Positions 1-6,565 of a stretch of 14,227 nt of DNA are shown here, in pieces. The stretch lies in the NCBI GenBank assembly GCA_027044845.1, contig JALUBM010000273.1, forward strand, positions 1 to 14,227, read 5' to 3'. The position numbers and the translations under genes were made by a program. A model generated the notes under the pieces. It was given only the letters and a program-made list of their open reading frames with translations. It did no database searches and had not been told where the DNA came from. This DNA is from Sulfurimonas sp. Its GTDB lineage: Bacteria > Campylobacterota > Campylobacteria > Campylobacterales > Sulfurimonadaceae. The number at the start of each line of letters is the position of its first letter. Position 1 is the first letter of the stretch.

Positions 1-2
1 AA

Positions 3-245
3 CAAGGTCTATCCCTTGAGGAAGCACTTGCATATGTCATGCACTATGCAGGTTCAGCGATGATTTTAACGACTCTCGTCCTTAGCTGTTCATTTATTGT
101 CTTTGTATTTTCACAATTTATGCTCAATGCAAACTTTGGACTTATTACTGCCATTGCACTGCTTATTGCCGTAGCAATTGACCTGCTGCTGCTCCCTGCT
201 CTCATTAGTAAAATGGAGACAAAAAAGAAGGAAAAGATATGTTAG
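3..245 (+). CDS. RND/MMPL-family exporter, C-terminal fragment (5' end outside window)
   Basis: The reading frame is open from the first bases of the window, so only about the last 80 residues are present; the ATG at 39 is internal. What is visible is the typical end of an RND-superfamily 'predicted exporter': a short amphipathic stretch (SLEEALAYVMHYAG), then a hydrophobic helix after TTLVLSCSF, a short FGLITA loop and a last helix ending DLLLLPALI, followed by a lysine-rich cytoplasmic tail. The AG..I..TTL.L and FGL.TA...A...DLLLLPAL pattern is characteristic of the last two membrane segments of MMPL/hopanoid-type transporters of the inner membrane. The substrate cannot be read from this fragment. 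The stop overlaps the start of the next gene by 7 bases (ATGTTAG), so the two are probably co-translated. The acyltransferase neighbour suggests a lipid substrate, which is inference. Confidence 0.82.
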   Translation, partial: QGLSLEEALAYVMHYAGSAMILTTLVLSCSFIVFVFSQFMLNANFGLITAIALLIAVAIDLLLLPALISKMETKKKEKIC

Positions 246-1984
246 ATATTGAAAAAGCTTACAATAACAATTTTGCAAAATTAAATGCAAAACTGCCAAA
301 AGGTGTCAATAGATTTTTTATTAAGATGTTGCAAAAACTCTTTCATGAAAAAACATTTAATGATATATACGCAAAAAATCACTATCTAACAAATTTAGAC
401 TTTGTAGATAGTATGGTAGAAAATCTGGGTATTCGTTATATGGTGGAACCAAATGAACTTGGCAACATCCCATCAATAGGACGTGTTTTAGTGATTGCAA
501 ATCACATAACCGGAGCATCTGACGCTTTTACACTTGTACAACTTATTGCAAATGCAAGAGAAAACAGAAAAGTAAAACTAATGGTGAATGGAATGCTGAT
601 GGGCGTAAAGCAAGCAGAGGGCATACTCATTCCAGTTGACAATATTAGCGGAAATATTACAAAAAAGAGTTTTCAAGCCATCAATGCAGCACTGCAAAAT
701 GAGGAAGCTGTTGTCATTTTTCCTGCTGGAGTAGTAAGCAGACTCAGTTGGCAGGGCATTAAAGATTTACCATGGAAAGCAAGCTTTTTAAAAATTGCAA
801 AGAAAAATCATACACCTGTTTTACCTATACACATAGAAGCAAGAAATAGCATACTTTTTTACCTTGTTTCACTCATTTTACCAATGAAGTTTAGCGGACT
901 TATGCTACCAAGGGAGTTCGCAATATCGGGTACATTACCACCACTTCATTATCATATAGGAAAGGTCATTCCTCCTGCATCTTTTTGCGATAAAAAAGCA
1001 TCTGTCAATGAGTATGTAGAGATGTTCTATAAACATCTCTACAACTTAGGTACAAAAAGAGGCGAACTGCTACAAACACAAAACACCATCATTCCTGCTA
1101 CGAGTAAAATGCTGCTTAAAGCCGAGGTAGCACGAGCTGAACAACTTGGACGCACATCAGACAATAAACGCATTATATTAGCCGATGTTGAACATACTAC
1201 TTCACTTATTCGTGAACTTGGACGCGCAAGAGAGATCTCCTTTCGTGCCATCGGGGGAGGAACAGGAAAAACAAAAGACAATGACCTCTATGATGACTAT
1301 TATAAACATCTCATTCTTTGGGATGATGAAGATTTAGAGATTGTCGGAGCATATAGAATTGGTGAGACACAAGATATTGTAAAACAGAGAGGGATGCAAG
1401 GCTTATACACATATAATTTTTGTACTTATGAGAAAAATTTTCAGAACTATATTGACAAATCTGTGGAACTTGGACGGAGTTTTATCCTACCAAAATACTG
1501 GGGTTCACGAGCATTAGACAACCTCTGGCAAGGTGTGGGTGCATACCTTGCAAAACATCATAACATTATATATACCTACGGTACAGTTACCATCAATGCA
1601 GATACACCAAAAAAAGCAGTAGCAGCACTTGTATACTTTTACTCACACCATTTTTCTTCTCAAGAAAAAATCATGACAGCTAAAACACCATATATAATGA
1701 GTGAAAAATACAAAACAGAGTTTGATGCACTCTTTCATGCCCCAACATATAAAGAAAATTTTGTCATTTTAAAGCAGTATCTAAAAAATTTAAATACTGC
1801 CATACCTACACTTTTTAAACAGTATACCGAGCTTTATGAAGAGGGAGCTGTACGCTTTTTAGATTTTAGTGTAAATGACGCTCTCCACGGTGTTGTAGAG
1901 GGATTTATTATGGCAGATAACTCCAAAATGAAAGAGTCTAAACGCAAGAGATATATAAAAAAGTTTGAACTTAGTGAAGATTAA
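239..1984 (+). CDS. olsF: Bifunctional acyltransferase (PlsC-like + OlsB-like GNAT), probable ornithine-lipid synthase OlsF
   Basis: This 581-aa protein has two acyltransferase modules. Residues about 60-270 are a lysophospholipid-acyltransferase (PlsC/LPLAT) domain with the NHx5D catalytic motif (N88 H89, D95) and the FPAG motif at 161-164 followed by VSRL and a conserved KASFLKIA segment. Residues about 290-500 resemble the OlsB/hemolysin-type GNAT domain, with AREISFRA, the ELGRSFILPKYWG block and a LWQGVGAYLAKH segment. This order and the length of about 580 residues match OlsF, which forms ornithine lipids in two acylations (N-acylation of ornithine, then O-acylation) and is known from several proteobacterial and Bacteroidetes lineages. 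The start at 239 is supported by GAAGGA at 227-232, six bases upstream. It overlaps the upstream exporter gene by 7 bases. The amino acceptor (ornithine or another amino acid) cannot be told from sequence; a broader lysyl/glycyl-type aminolipid acyltransferase remains possible. Confidence 0.78.
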   Translation: MLDIEKAYNNNFAKLNAKLPKGVNRFFIKMLQKLFHEKTFNDIYAKNHYLTNLDFVDSMVENLGIRYMVEPNELGNIPSIGRVLVIANHITGASDAFTLVQLIANARENRKVKLMVNGMLMGVKQAEGILIPVDNISGNITKKSFQAINAALQNEEAVVIFPAGVVSRLSWQGIKDLPWKASFLKIAKKNHTPVLPIHIEARNSILFYLVSLILPMKFSGLMLPREFAISGTLPPLHYHIGKVIPPASFCDKKASVNEYVEMFYKHLYNLGTKRGELLQTQNTIIPATSKMLLKAEVARAEQLGRTSDNKRIILADVEHTTSLIRELGRAREISFRAIGGGTGKTKDNDLYDDYYKHLILWDDEDLEIVGAYRIGETQDIVKQRGMQGLYTYNFCTYEKNFQNYIDKSVELGRSFILPKYWGSRALDNLWQGVGAYLAKHHNIIYTYGTVTINADTPKKAVAALVYFYSHHFSSQEKIMTAKTPYIMSEKYKTEFDALFHAPTYKENFVILKQYLKNLNTAIPTLFKQYTELYEEGAVRFLDFSVNDALHGVVEGFIMADNSKMKESKRKRYIKKFELSED

Positions 1985-2007
1985 GTATAGGCTTACTAGC
2001 ATTACTA

Positions 2008-2013
2008 TATAAT
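2008..2013 (+). promoter_or_regulatory. Candidate -10 box (TATAAT) for the wza-wzc operon
   Basis: A perfect TATAAT lies in the 62-base gap between the acyltransferase and the Wza gene, 33 bases before the ATG. No good -35 hexamer is found 16-18 bases upstream (GTATAG region), which is common in Campylobacterota sigma-70 promoters but lowers certainty. The ribosome binding site is AAAGG at 2033-2037, nine bases before the ATG. Confidence 0.4.
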
Positions 2014-2046
2014 TTCACAATTTTAAACTTACAAAGGTTATATAAT

Positions 2047-2964
2047 ATGAAGAATTTCTCTTATGCTCTGCTTGTAGCATTAGTGCTTGGATCCTCTGGA
2101 TGCGCTGTAAAAGACTACAATTACTTTGAAAACAATGTTGGTGGAGAAGCAGCTTCAACAGCAAAACATACAAAGTCTACTCCTGATATTTTTGGAGACA
2201 AAAAGCAAAAAAATGTATCTAAAGAATCTTCAGAAAATCTAAACGCAAGTGGCGTAAAAATCATAACAAAAGTAAGTGATGCAGAGTATAAGAAAGAAGC
2301 GATGTTTGAGTGGAAAATCTCTAAAGGTGATAGAATAGAGATTCAGGCATTTAACCAATCTTCAAATGCAAACAATGGACAACTTACACAACTTTTAAGT
2401 AATGGTGGGCAACAGCTCATTACACAAAGATATGGCGATGAAGGAATTTTAGTTCCTGCTGATGGTCGTGTCAATCTTCCTCTTATTGGTTCAGTAAAAC
2501 TTACAGGGCTTACAGAAAAAGAGGCTTCAAAAGTTCTTATTAAACATTATAAAAGATACCTTAGAAACCCTTATGTACATGTAAGAATTTTAAACCAAAG
2601 ACTTTTCGTTGTTGGAGAGGTAAAAAATCCAGGTACAGTACTTGTTACGAATGGAACTATGTCTCTCTTTGAAGCATTGGCAAATAGAGGTGATGTTACA
2701 GACTACGCTGACAAAACAGACATTATGGTTATACGCGGTAGTTTAAGAAATCCTCAAATTAGAAAGATTAATCTTACAGACTTAAATGCTATACGCTATG
2801 CAAGTTTAATCCTGCGTCCAAACGATATTGTCTATGTGCAAGCGCGTGACAGTAAAGCTTCAATGGTCGGTGCACAAGAGAAACTACCTTTCTGGCAACT
2901 CATAGGTGCAATACTTGCTCCGTTTAATACTGCCATAGTATCTTACGGGGTGGTGACTAGATAA
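2047..2964 (+). CDS. wza: Wza-like outer-membrane polysaccharide export lipoprotein
   Basis: The 305-aa protein starts with a lipoprotein signal peptide: a hydrophobic run (residues 6-15) and a lipobox ending SSGC with the acylated cysteine at C19. A low-complexity linker follows. Residues about 87-185 form a polysaccharide-export (Poly_export) domain beginning FEWKISKGDRIEIQAF and including LVPADGRVNLPLIGSVKLTG. About 186-245 is an SLBB-type domain (LFVVGEVKNPGTV). The C-terminus (about 282-303, FWQLIGAILAPFNTAIVSYG) is a hydrophobic/amphipathic helix like the one that makes the outer-membrane alpha-barrel of E. coli Wza; the protein is shorter than E. coli Wza (about 380 aa), so it probably lacks part of one periplasmic ring. 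It likely forms the export channel for a capsule or exopolysaccharide. Its TAA overlaps the ATG of the kinase gene by one base. Confidence 0.92.
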   Translation: MKNFSYALLVALVLGSSGCAVKDYNYFENNVGGEAASTAKHTKSTPDIFGDKKQKNVSKESSENLNASGVKIITKVSDAEYKKEAMFEWKISKGDRIEIQAFNQSSNANNGQLTQLLSNGGQQLITQRYGDEGILVPADGRVNLPLIGSVKLTGLTEKEASKVLIKHYKRYLRNPYVHVRILNQRLFVVGEVKNPGTVLVTNGTMSLFEALANRGDVTDYADKTDIMVIRGSLRNPQIRKINLTDLNAIRYASLILRPNDIVYVQARDSKASMVGAQEKLPFWQLIGAILAPFNTAIVSYGVVTR

Positions 2965-5312
2965 TGAGTACACAAACACAACATAATCCTGATGAGATTG
3001 ATTTAGGAGAGATTTTTAGAGTTTTAAAACGCTATAAGTACTCCATTATCTCTTTTGCAATTATTGCCACTTTACTTGCTGCTGTTTTTGCCTATTTTTC
3101 ACCAAATATATATAGCAGTTCAGCAAGTGTATATGTAAAGGATAGTGGGCGAAATTCACAAGATGATATAATCAATAAAGCTATGGGCATGCAGAGTGCG
3201 AATATTGATAATGAACTTGCAATTTTACAATCATATACCATCGCATCCAAAGCATTAAATCATCTAAATATAGGAACTAGATATTTTAAAAAACATAATT
3301 TACGAACAGTTGAACTTTACCAATCAACTCCTTTTTTAGTAGAACATTCATATTTATCTCTAAAAGCAACACAATCTTTATTTCATATTATACCAATTGA
3401 CTCAAATAGTTTTAGACTTATCATACAGCCTTCTTTAAAGAGCAAAATTATTTCTTATATCAAATCTAAAATTGTACCTTTATCAAAAAAAGATCTTCCA
3501 ATTGTATATAATGCTGTCCATAATTATGGAGAAATCATTAAAACAGAATGGTTTACTATTAAAATACAAAGAATTTATAATTTTAAAGATGAAGAGTACT
3601 CTTTTAGAGTCGATGACAATGAAAATATGGCAGGTTTTATTCTAAACAATCTTTCCGTTAATACAGCCTCTCAATTTGCAACCATCATAGATATTAATTT
3701 TCAAGATACAGTAGCAAATAGAGCCGCAGATATAGTAAATGCCTTAACAAATGCTTATATTGATGACAAACTTGACATGAAAACAAAAAGTGCAAAGAAG
3801 ACTCTACAGTTTTTAGATTCACAAATTGAAGCAATCAATAAAAAACTACAAATGTCTGCAAAAAATCTTGAACATTATAAGATGAAAAACCTTGTCGTTA
3901 CACTTAGTGACAAGGCATCGCTTACCGCAGGAAAACTTTCAGACTTGCAGAGTAAATTGTATGAACTTAATATGCATGAAAGCTTCTTTCGTAATATTGC
4001 AGAGTATATTAAAACACATAACGATATTACAGGTCTTAATTTAGGTGGTTTAAAAAATATAAGTCCAATAATAAGTACCCTATTAATTAAAATTCAAGAG
4101 CAAAATGCACTAAAAAAATCACTCTTAATCGACTATACGGAACAGCATCCTGATGTTATAAAAGTGACACAAAGCTTAGCTTCTATGAAACAAACACTCT
4201 TAGAAACTATTAATTCAAGTATTAGAAATATAGAAGAACAAAAAGTAAGTCTTCAGCATACAATAGATGAAAATAAAAACAATTTAAAAGCTCTTCCTGC
4301 ACAGGAGAGACAACTTACTAGTTTAACAAGAAATTTTTCCGTTAATGAAAAAGTTTACTCCTATTTACTTCAAACGAGAGCTGAAACAGCAATTTTAGAA
4401 TCATCAACTGTCTCAGATACAAGGGTTATTGATCCTGCCATGGTTTTTGATCAACCTATCAAACCAAAAAGATTTCTAATTGTCATTATTGGTTTTATTC
4501 TTGGACTTATTTTAGGAATTGTTCAAGCCCTACTCCGTGCAAAACTTGATAATACCATCAAAACCATAGAAGATGTTGAAAATAACAGCTCTTTAGCAAT
4601 GTATGGTGTTGTTCCGAAATTTGACGCTAAAAAACAGACTAACCATGCTTTCGAAGAGGCTCTTCGTGTAGTAAGAACAAATATTGAATTTCTCCAAAAC
4701 AGTAATAAATCTAAACTTATTACGGTTACTTCTTCTGTTCCTATGGAAGGTAAAACTACTCTCATTTCAGAAGTAGCTAAAATCTTTGCTAAGACACATA
4801 AAACTGCTATTGTACTTGATCTTGATATGCGTCGTGCGAGACTCCATGAGAAGTTCGAACTCTCCAATTCTAAAGGTATGAGCACACTTTTAGCAGGCAA
4901 AGATACTATTAATGATGTCATACAACATACAGACCAAGAAAATTTAGATGTCATCACAGCAGGTCCTACTCCACCAAATCCATCAGAGCTAATAATGTCA
5001 ACGAAGATGAATAAGATTATAGAATTTCTTCTGACAAAGTATGACTATGTATTTTTAGATACTCCGCCGATAGGTCTTGTAAGCGATGCAATGATGCTTC
5101 TTAAAGTATCTGACTTAAATCTTTTCGTAGTCAAAGCAAATTTCTCTAAAAAAGAGTTTTTAGGCAGTATTGAAAGAATTGTTGAAGATCATAAACTACA
5201 TAATTCAGGTATCATCTTAAACGAGGTTATTTTTGATAAAAAATCCGGATATGGTTATGGCTATGGTTATGGCTATGGTTACTCTAACGAATACTACAAA
5301 AATGAAAGCTAA
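2964..5312 (+). CDS. wzc: Wzc-like polysaccharide co-polymerase with BY-kinase domain
   Basis: A 782-aa inner-membrane protein of the PCP-2a type. An N-terminal Wzz-like region begins DEIDLGEIFRVLKRYKY, with the first membrane helix at about 26-45. A long periplasmic part carries coiled-coil helices (about 265-450). The second membrane helix is about 504-524. The cytoplasmic bacterial tyrosine-kinase domain starts near residue 550: EEALRVVRTNIEF, Walker A PMEGKTT (593-599, K597), Walker A' VLDLDMRR (D619, D621) and Walker B VFLDTPP (D699). The C-terminus is a tyrosine cluster (Y763-Y778, eight Tyr), the usual transphosphorylation target that controls oligomer state and polymer length/export. 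It acts with the Wza protein to form the trans-envelope complex. Translation is coupled to the upstream gene through TAATG. The 3' end overlaps the opposing phosphatase gene by four bases. Confidence 0.94.
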   Translation: MSTQTQHNPDEIDLGEIFRVLKRYKYSIISFAIIATLLAAVFAYFSPNIYSSSASVYVKDSGRNSQDDIINKAMGMQSANIDNELAILQSYTIASKALNHLNIGTRYFKKHNLRTVELYQSTPFLVEHSYLSLKATQSLFHIIPIDSNSFRLIIQPSLKSKIISYIKSKIVPLSKKDLPIVYNAVHNYGEIIKTEWFTIKIQRIYNFKDEEYSFRVDDNENMAGFILNNLSVNTASQFATIIDINFQDTVANRAADIVNALTNAYIDDKLDMKTKSAKKTLQFLDSQIEAINKKLQMSAKNLEHYKMKNLVVTLSDKASLTAGKLSDLQSKLYELNMHESFFRNIAEYIKTHNDITGLNLGGLKNISPIISTLLIKIQEQNALKKSLLIDYTEQHPDVIKVTQSLASMKQTLLETINSSIRNIEEQKVSLQHTIDENKNNLKALPAQERQLTSLTRNFSVNEKVYSYLLQTRAETAILESSTVSDTRVIDPAMVFDQPIKPKRFLIVIIGFILGLILGIVQALLRAKLDNTIKTIEDVENNSSLAMYGVVPKFDAKKQTNHAFEEALRVVRTNIEFLQNSNKSKLITVTSSVPMEGKTTLISEVAKIFAKTHKTAIVLDLDMRRARLHEKFELSNSKGMSTLLAGKDTINDVIQHTDQENLDVITAGPTPPNPSELIMSTKMNKIIEFLLTKYDYVFLDTPPIGLVSDAMMLLKVSDLNLFVVKANFSKKEFLGSIERIVEDHKLHNSGIILNEVIFDKKSGYGYGYGYGYGYSNEYYKNES
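5250..5279 (+). repeat. 12-bp tandem repeat encoding the Tyr-Gly tail of the kinase
   Basis: The unit TATGGTTATGGC occurs two and a half times in tandem (5250-5279) and encodes alternating Tyr-Gly (Y763 to G772). The unit is a multiple of three, so slippage would add or remove tyrosines without shifting the frame. Confidence 0.85.
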
Positions 5313-5327
5313 AGCAAGCTTTCATTT
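5300..5327. terminator. Bidirectional hairpin at the convergent wzc/phosphatase stop codons
   Basis: A perfect inverted repeat has 11-bp arms, AAATGAAAGCT at 5300-5310 and AGCTTTCATTT at 5317-5327, around a 6-base loop. Both stop codons fall inside it. The left side is preceded by A residues (5297 onward) and the right side is followed by T/A-rich sequence with a T-run further on, so it could end transcripts from either direction. Termination itself is inferred. Confidence 0.6.
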
Positions 5328-6049
5328 AAAATAGTGTTATTTTTAAATATTTTTTCCATCACCTTATGAGAATTAAGATTCTTCTCTAAATGGTTTAACT
5401 GCCTTTCTTTATGCGTATCACTCCCTACAAAATCTATGAGTCCCTCTTGAGCCAGTCGATTTGCAATTTTTTGCACATCTTTTGAGTAATACCCACTAAA
5501 TGAATTGAGATTAATTTGAAAGAGTAAGCCCTTGCGTTTAAGCCACCTATATTCTTCAAAGTTCTTATGAAAAAACAGATAACGCTCAGGATGGGCAAGC
5601 ACTGGCTTATACCCAGCAGAGATCATCTCAAAAATTGCCGATTCTAAAGATATTGGCTTTTGTGTATAAGAAAGTTCAAATAAAAGATAGTTATTTCCAA
5701 AAGTTAATAAATCTCGTTTAGATAATAACTCCAAAAAATGCTGATCTAAAAAATACTCTGAAGCAACTGCAAGTTCAATATTTATATTTTGTTTATGCAG
5801 TTCATTTTTTAATTCTTCAAGCCCAGATAGAATGTGTTCACTTGTATTTGGATACTTATCTCTCATTATATGTGGTGTAATAACAAGTTTTTTAAAACCT
5901 AACTCTTTTAATTTTTTAATAAGTGAAATAGATTCACTCATACTCTTCGCTCCATCATCTATGCCAGAAATTAGATGCGAGTGAACATCAACAGTATAAT
6001 AATCCACATCTTTATGTGGCTGAAACAAAGCAAATATATTTTTAAACAT
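5309..6049 (-). CDS. cpsB: CpsB/CapC-type PHP-family protein tyrosine phosphatase
   Basis: The 246-aa protein has the PHP metallophosphoesterase signatures of the CpsB/YwqE family: DVHSHLISGIDDGA (H23, H25, D31, D32), a VITPHIMRD block, the ASEYFLD acidic segment, AHPERY, and a C-terminal GSDTHK motif. Family members use divalent metal ions to remove phosphate from tyrosines of the BY-kinase that drives capsule or exopolysaccharide assembly. No signal peptide is seen, so it should work in the cytoplasm on the tail of the adjacent kinase. The gene runs opposite to the kinase gene and overlaps its end by four bases. Its start has a weak AGGA ribosome binding site upstream on the minus strand. 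The two genes are thus expressed from separate promoters, unlike the usual co-directional kinase-phosphatase operon. Confidence 0.93.
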   Translation of the reverse strand: MFKNIFALFQPHKDVDYYTVDVHSHLISGIDDGAKSMSESISLIKKLKELGFKKLVITPHIMRDKYPNTSEHILSGLEELKNELHKQNINIELAVASEYFLDQHFLELLSKRDLLTFGNNYLLFELSYTQKPISLESAIFEMISAGYKPVLAHPERYLFFHKNFEEYRWLKRKGLLFQINLNSFSGYYSKDVQKIANRLAQEGLIDFVGSDTHKERQLNHLEKNLNSHKVMEKIFKNNTILNESLL

Positions 6050-6075
6050 ACACTTTTATATCCTAATTTCTGTTT

Positions 6076-6081
6076 ATTATA
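6076..6081 (-). promoter_or_regulatory. Candidate -10 box for the phosphatase gene
   Basis: Reading the minus strand, TATAAT lies 27 bases before the phosphatase start codon. The -35 region (about 6098-6104, TTTAAG/CTTTAA) is weak and lies inside an inverted repeat. Confidence 0.4.
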
Positions 6082-6107
6082 TTACTTTTTTACTAATCTT
6101 AAAGTAA
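6082..6107. repeat. Inverted repeat in the divergent promoter region, possible operator
   Basis: TTACTTT (6082-6088) and AAAGTAA (6101-6107) form 7-bp arms separated by 12 bases. The repeat covers the spacer and -35 area of the candidate minus-strand promoter and ends 14 bases before the -35 of the plus-strand promoter. Being AT-rich, a match of this size can arise by chance. Confidence 0.3.
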
Positions 6108-6121
6108 CTGATAGGAGTTTC

Positions 6122-6150
6122 TTGTAATTATGATTAATTTATGTTATAAT
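6122..6150 (+). promoter_or_regulatory. Strong sigma-70 type promoter for the 95-aa peptide gene
   Basis: TTGTAA (6122-6127) and TATAAT (6145-6150) are separated by exactly 17 bases, and the -10 is extended by TGT directly before it. This is the best promoter in the window. It is followed by a strong ribosome binding site, GGAGG at 6167-6171, eight bases before the ATG, so the downstream small gene is probably highly expressed. Confidence 0.72.
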
Positions 6151-6179
6151 ATGAGAATTAAAAAACGGAGGATTAATAC

Positions 6180-6467
6180 ATGAAAACGATTGAAAAAAAA
6201 TCGGTAGAAGTCGATGATACAAAGCGTGAATTTATGAAAAAATTTGGAGGTTATGCAGCAACGGCGCCAGTTGGTATGTATATGCTGATGACTCCAAGTA
6301 GTTCAGCTGCACAACAATCTGGCTGTGGTCACAAAAAGATGAGTTGGAAACAAACAAAGCATATGTATAAGCAACACCTCTTCAATGAATATGGAAAGAG
6401 TAAAGGTAAACAGATGTGGCAAGAGAACAAACACTGGTTGCATAAACAGTACAAAGCTAGCTTATAA
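6180..6467 (+). CDS. Small basic exported-type peptide with Tat-like leader, candidate substrate of the adjacent kinase
   Basis: No family with a known function was recognised. The 95-aa protein has a charged N-terminus, then TKREFMKKFG (residues 14-23), a moderately hydrophobic stretch (24-38, GYAATAPVGMYMLMT) and SSSAAQQ. This layout is like a twin-arginine signal, except that the RR pair is KR (K15 R16); cleavage near A43-A44 is possible. The rest (45-95) is very basic and rich in Lys, His, Gln and aromatic residues, with W56, W80 and W86, a single cysteine C49, and repeated K-x-H or H-x-x-K patterns; the protein ends A-S-L with a penultimate Ser94. It has a near-consensus promoter and GGAGG ribosome site and is followed by a stem-loop and then by an RRE-like/HPr-kinase-like gene and a nucleotidyltransferase. 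I infer it may be the peptide these enzymes modify; a simple Tat-exported periplasmic protein is the alternative. Confidence 0.7.
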   Translation: MKTIEKKSVEVDDTKREFMKKFGGYAATAPVGMYMLMTPSSSAAQQSGCGHKKMSWKQTKHMYKQHLFNEYGKSKGKQMWQENKHWLHKQYKASL

Positions 6468-6484
6468 TCATAAAGCTTTATCTC

Positions 6485-6511
6485 AGGGCAAGTATTTCAA
6501 ATATTTGCCCT
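6485..6511 (+). terminator. Stem-loop after the small peptide gene, possible attenuating terminator or processing site
   Basis: AGGGCAAGTATTT (6485-6497) pairs with AAATATTTGCCCT (6499-6511), 13 pairs with one G-U wobble; the innermost pairs would open to give a real loop. It is followed by TAAAAATTTAA rather than a T-run, so it is not a textbook intrinsic terminator. It may stabilise the small upstream mRNA or lower expression of the enzymes downstream. Confidence 0.5.
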
Positions 6512-6565
6512 AAAAATTTAAGATTATTAAATTAAGGATTACATATAAAAATTGTAAATATTACG

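Noticed and set aside
1039..1281. Open minus-strand frame inside the acyltransferase gene
   Set aside because: It lies wholly within a well-supported coding gene, has no ribosome site or recognisable domain, and its Ser/Val/Leu-rich content reflects the opposite strand.
4523..4957. Open minus-strand frame of 144 codons opposite the kinase domain
   Set aside because: It is antisense to the conserved Walker motifs of the BY-kinase; composition is a mirror of that strand and no family is recognisable.
6180..6467. Small peptide as a bacteriocin or toxin with immunity gene
   Set aside because: No immunity-like membrane protein or peptide ABC transporter is visible nearby; the leader is Tat-like rather than double-glycine.
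6470..6481. 12-bp palindrome ATAAAGCTTTAT after the small peptide gene
   Set aside because: Too short, AT-rich and without loop to act as a terminator; the stronger hairpin at 6485-6511 is the better candidate.
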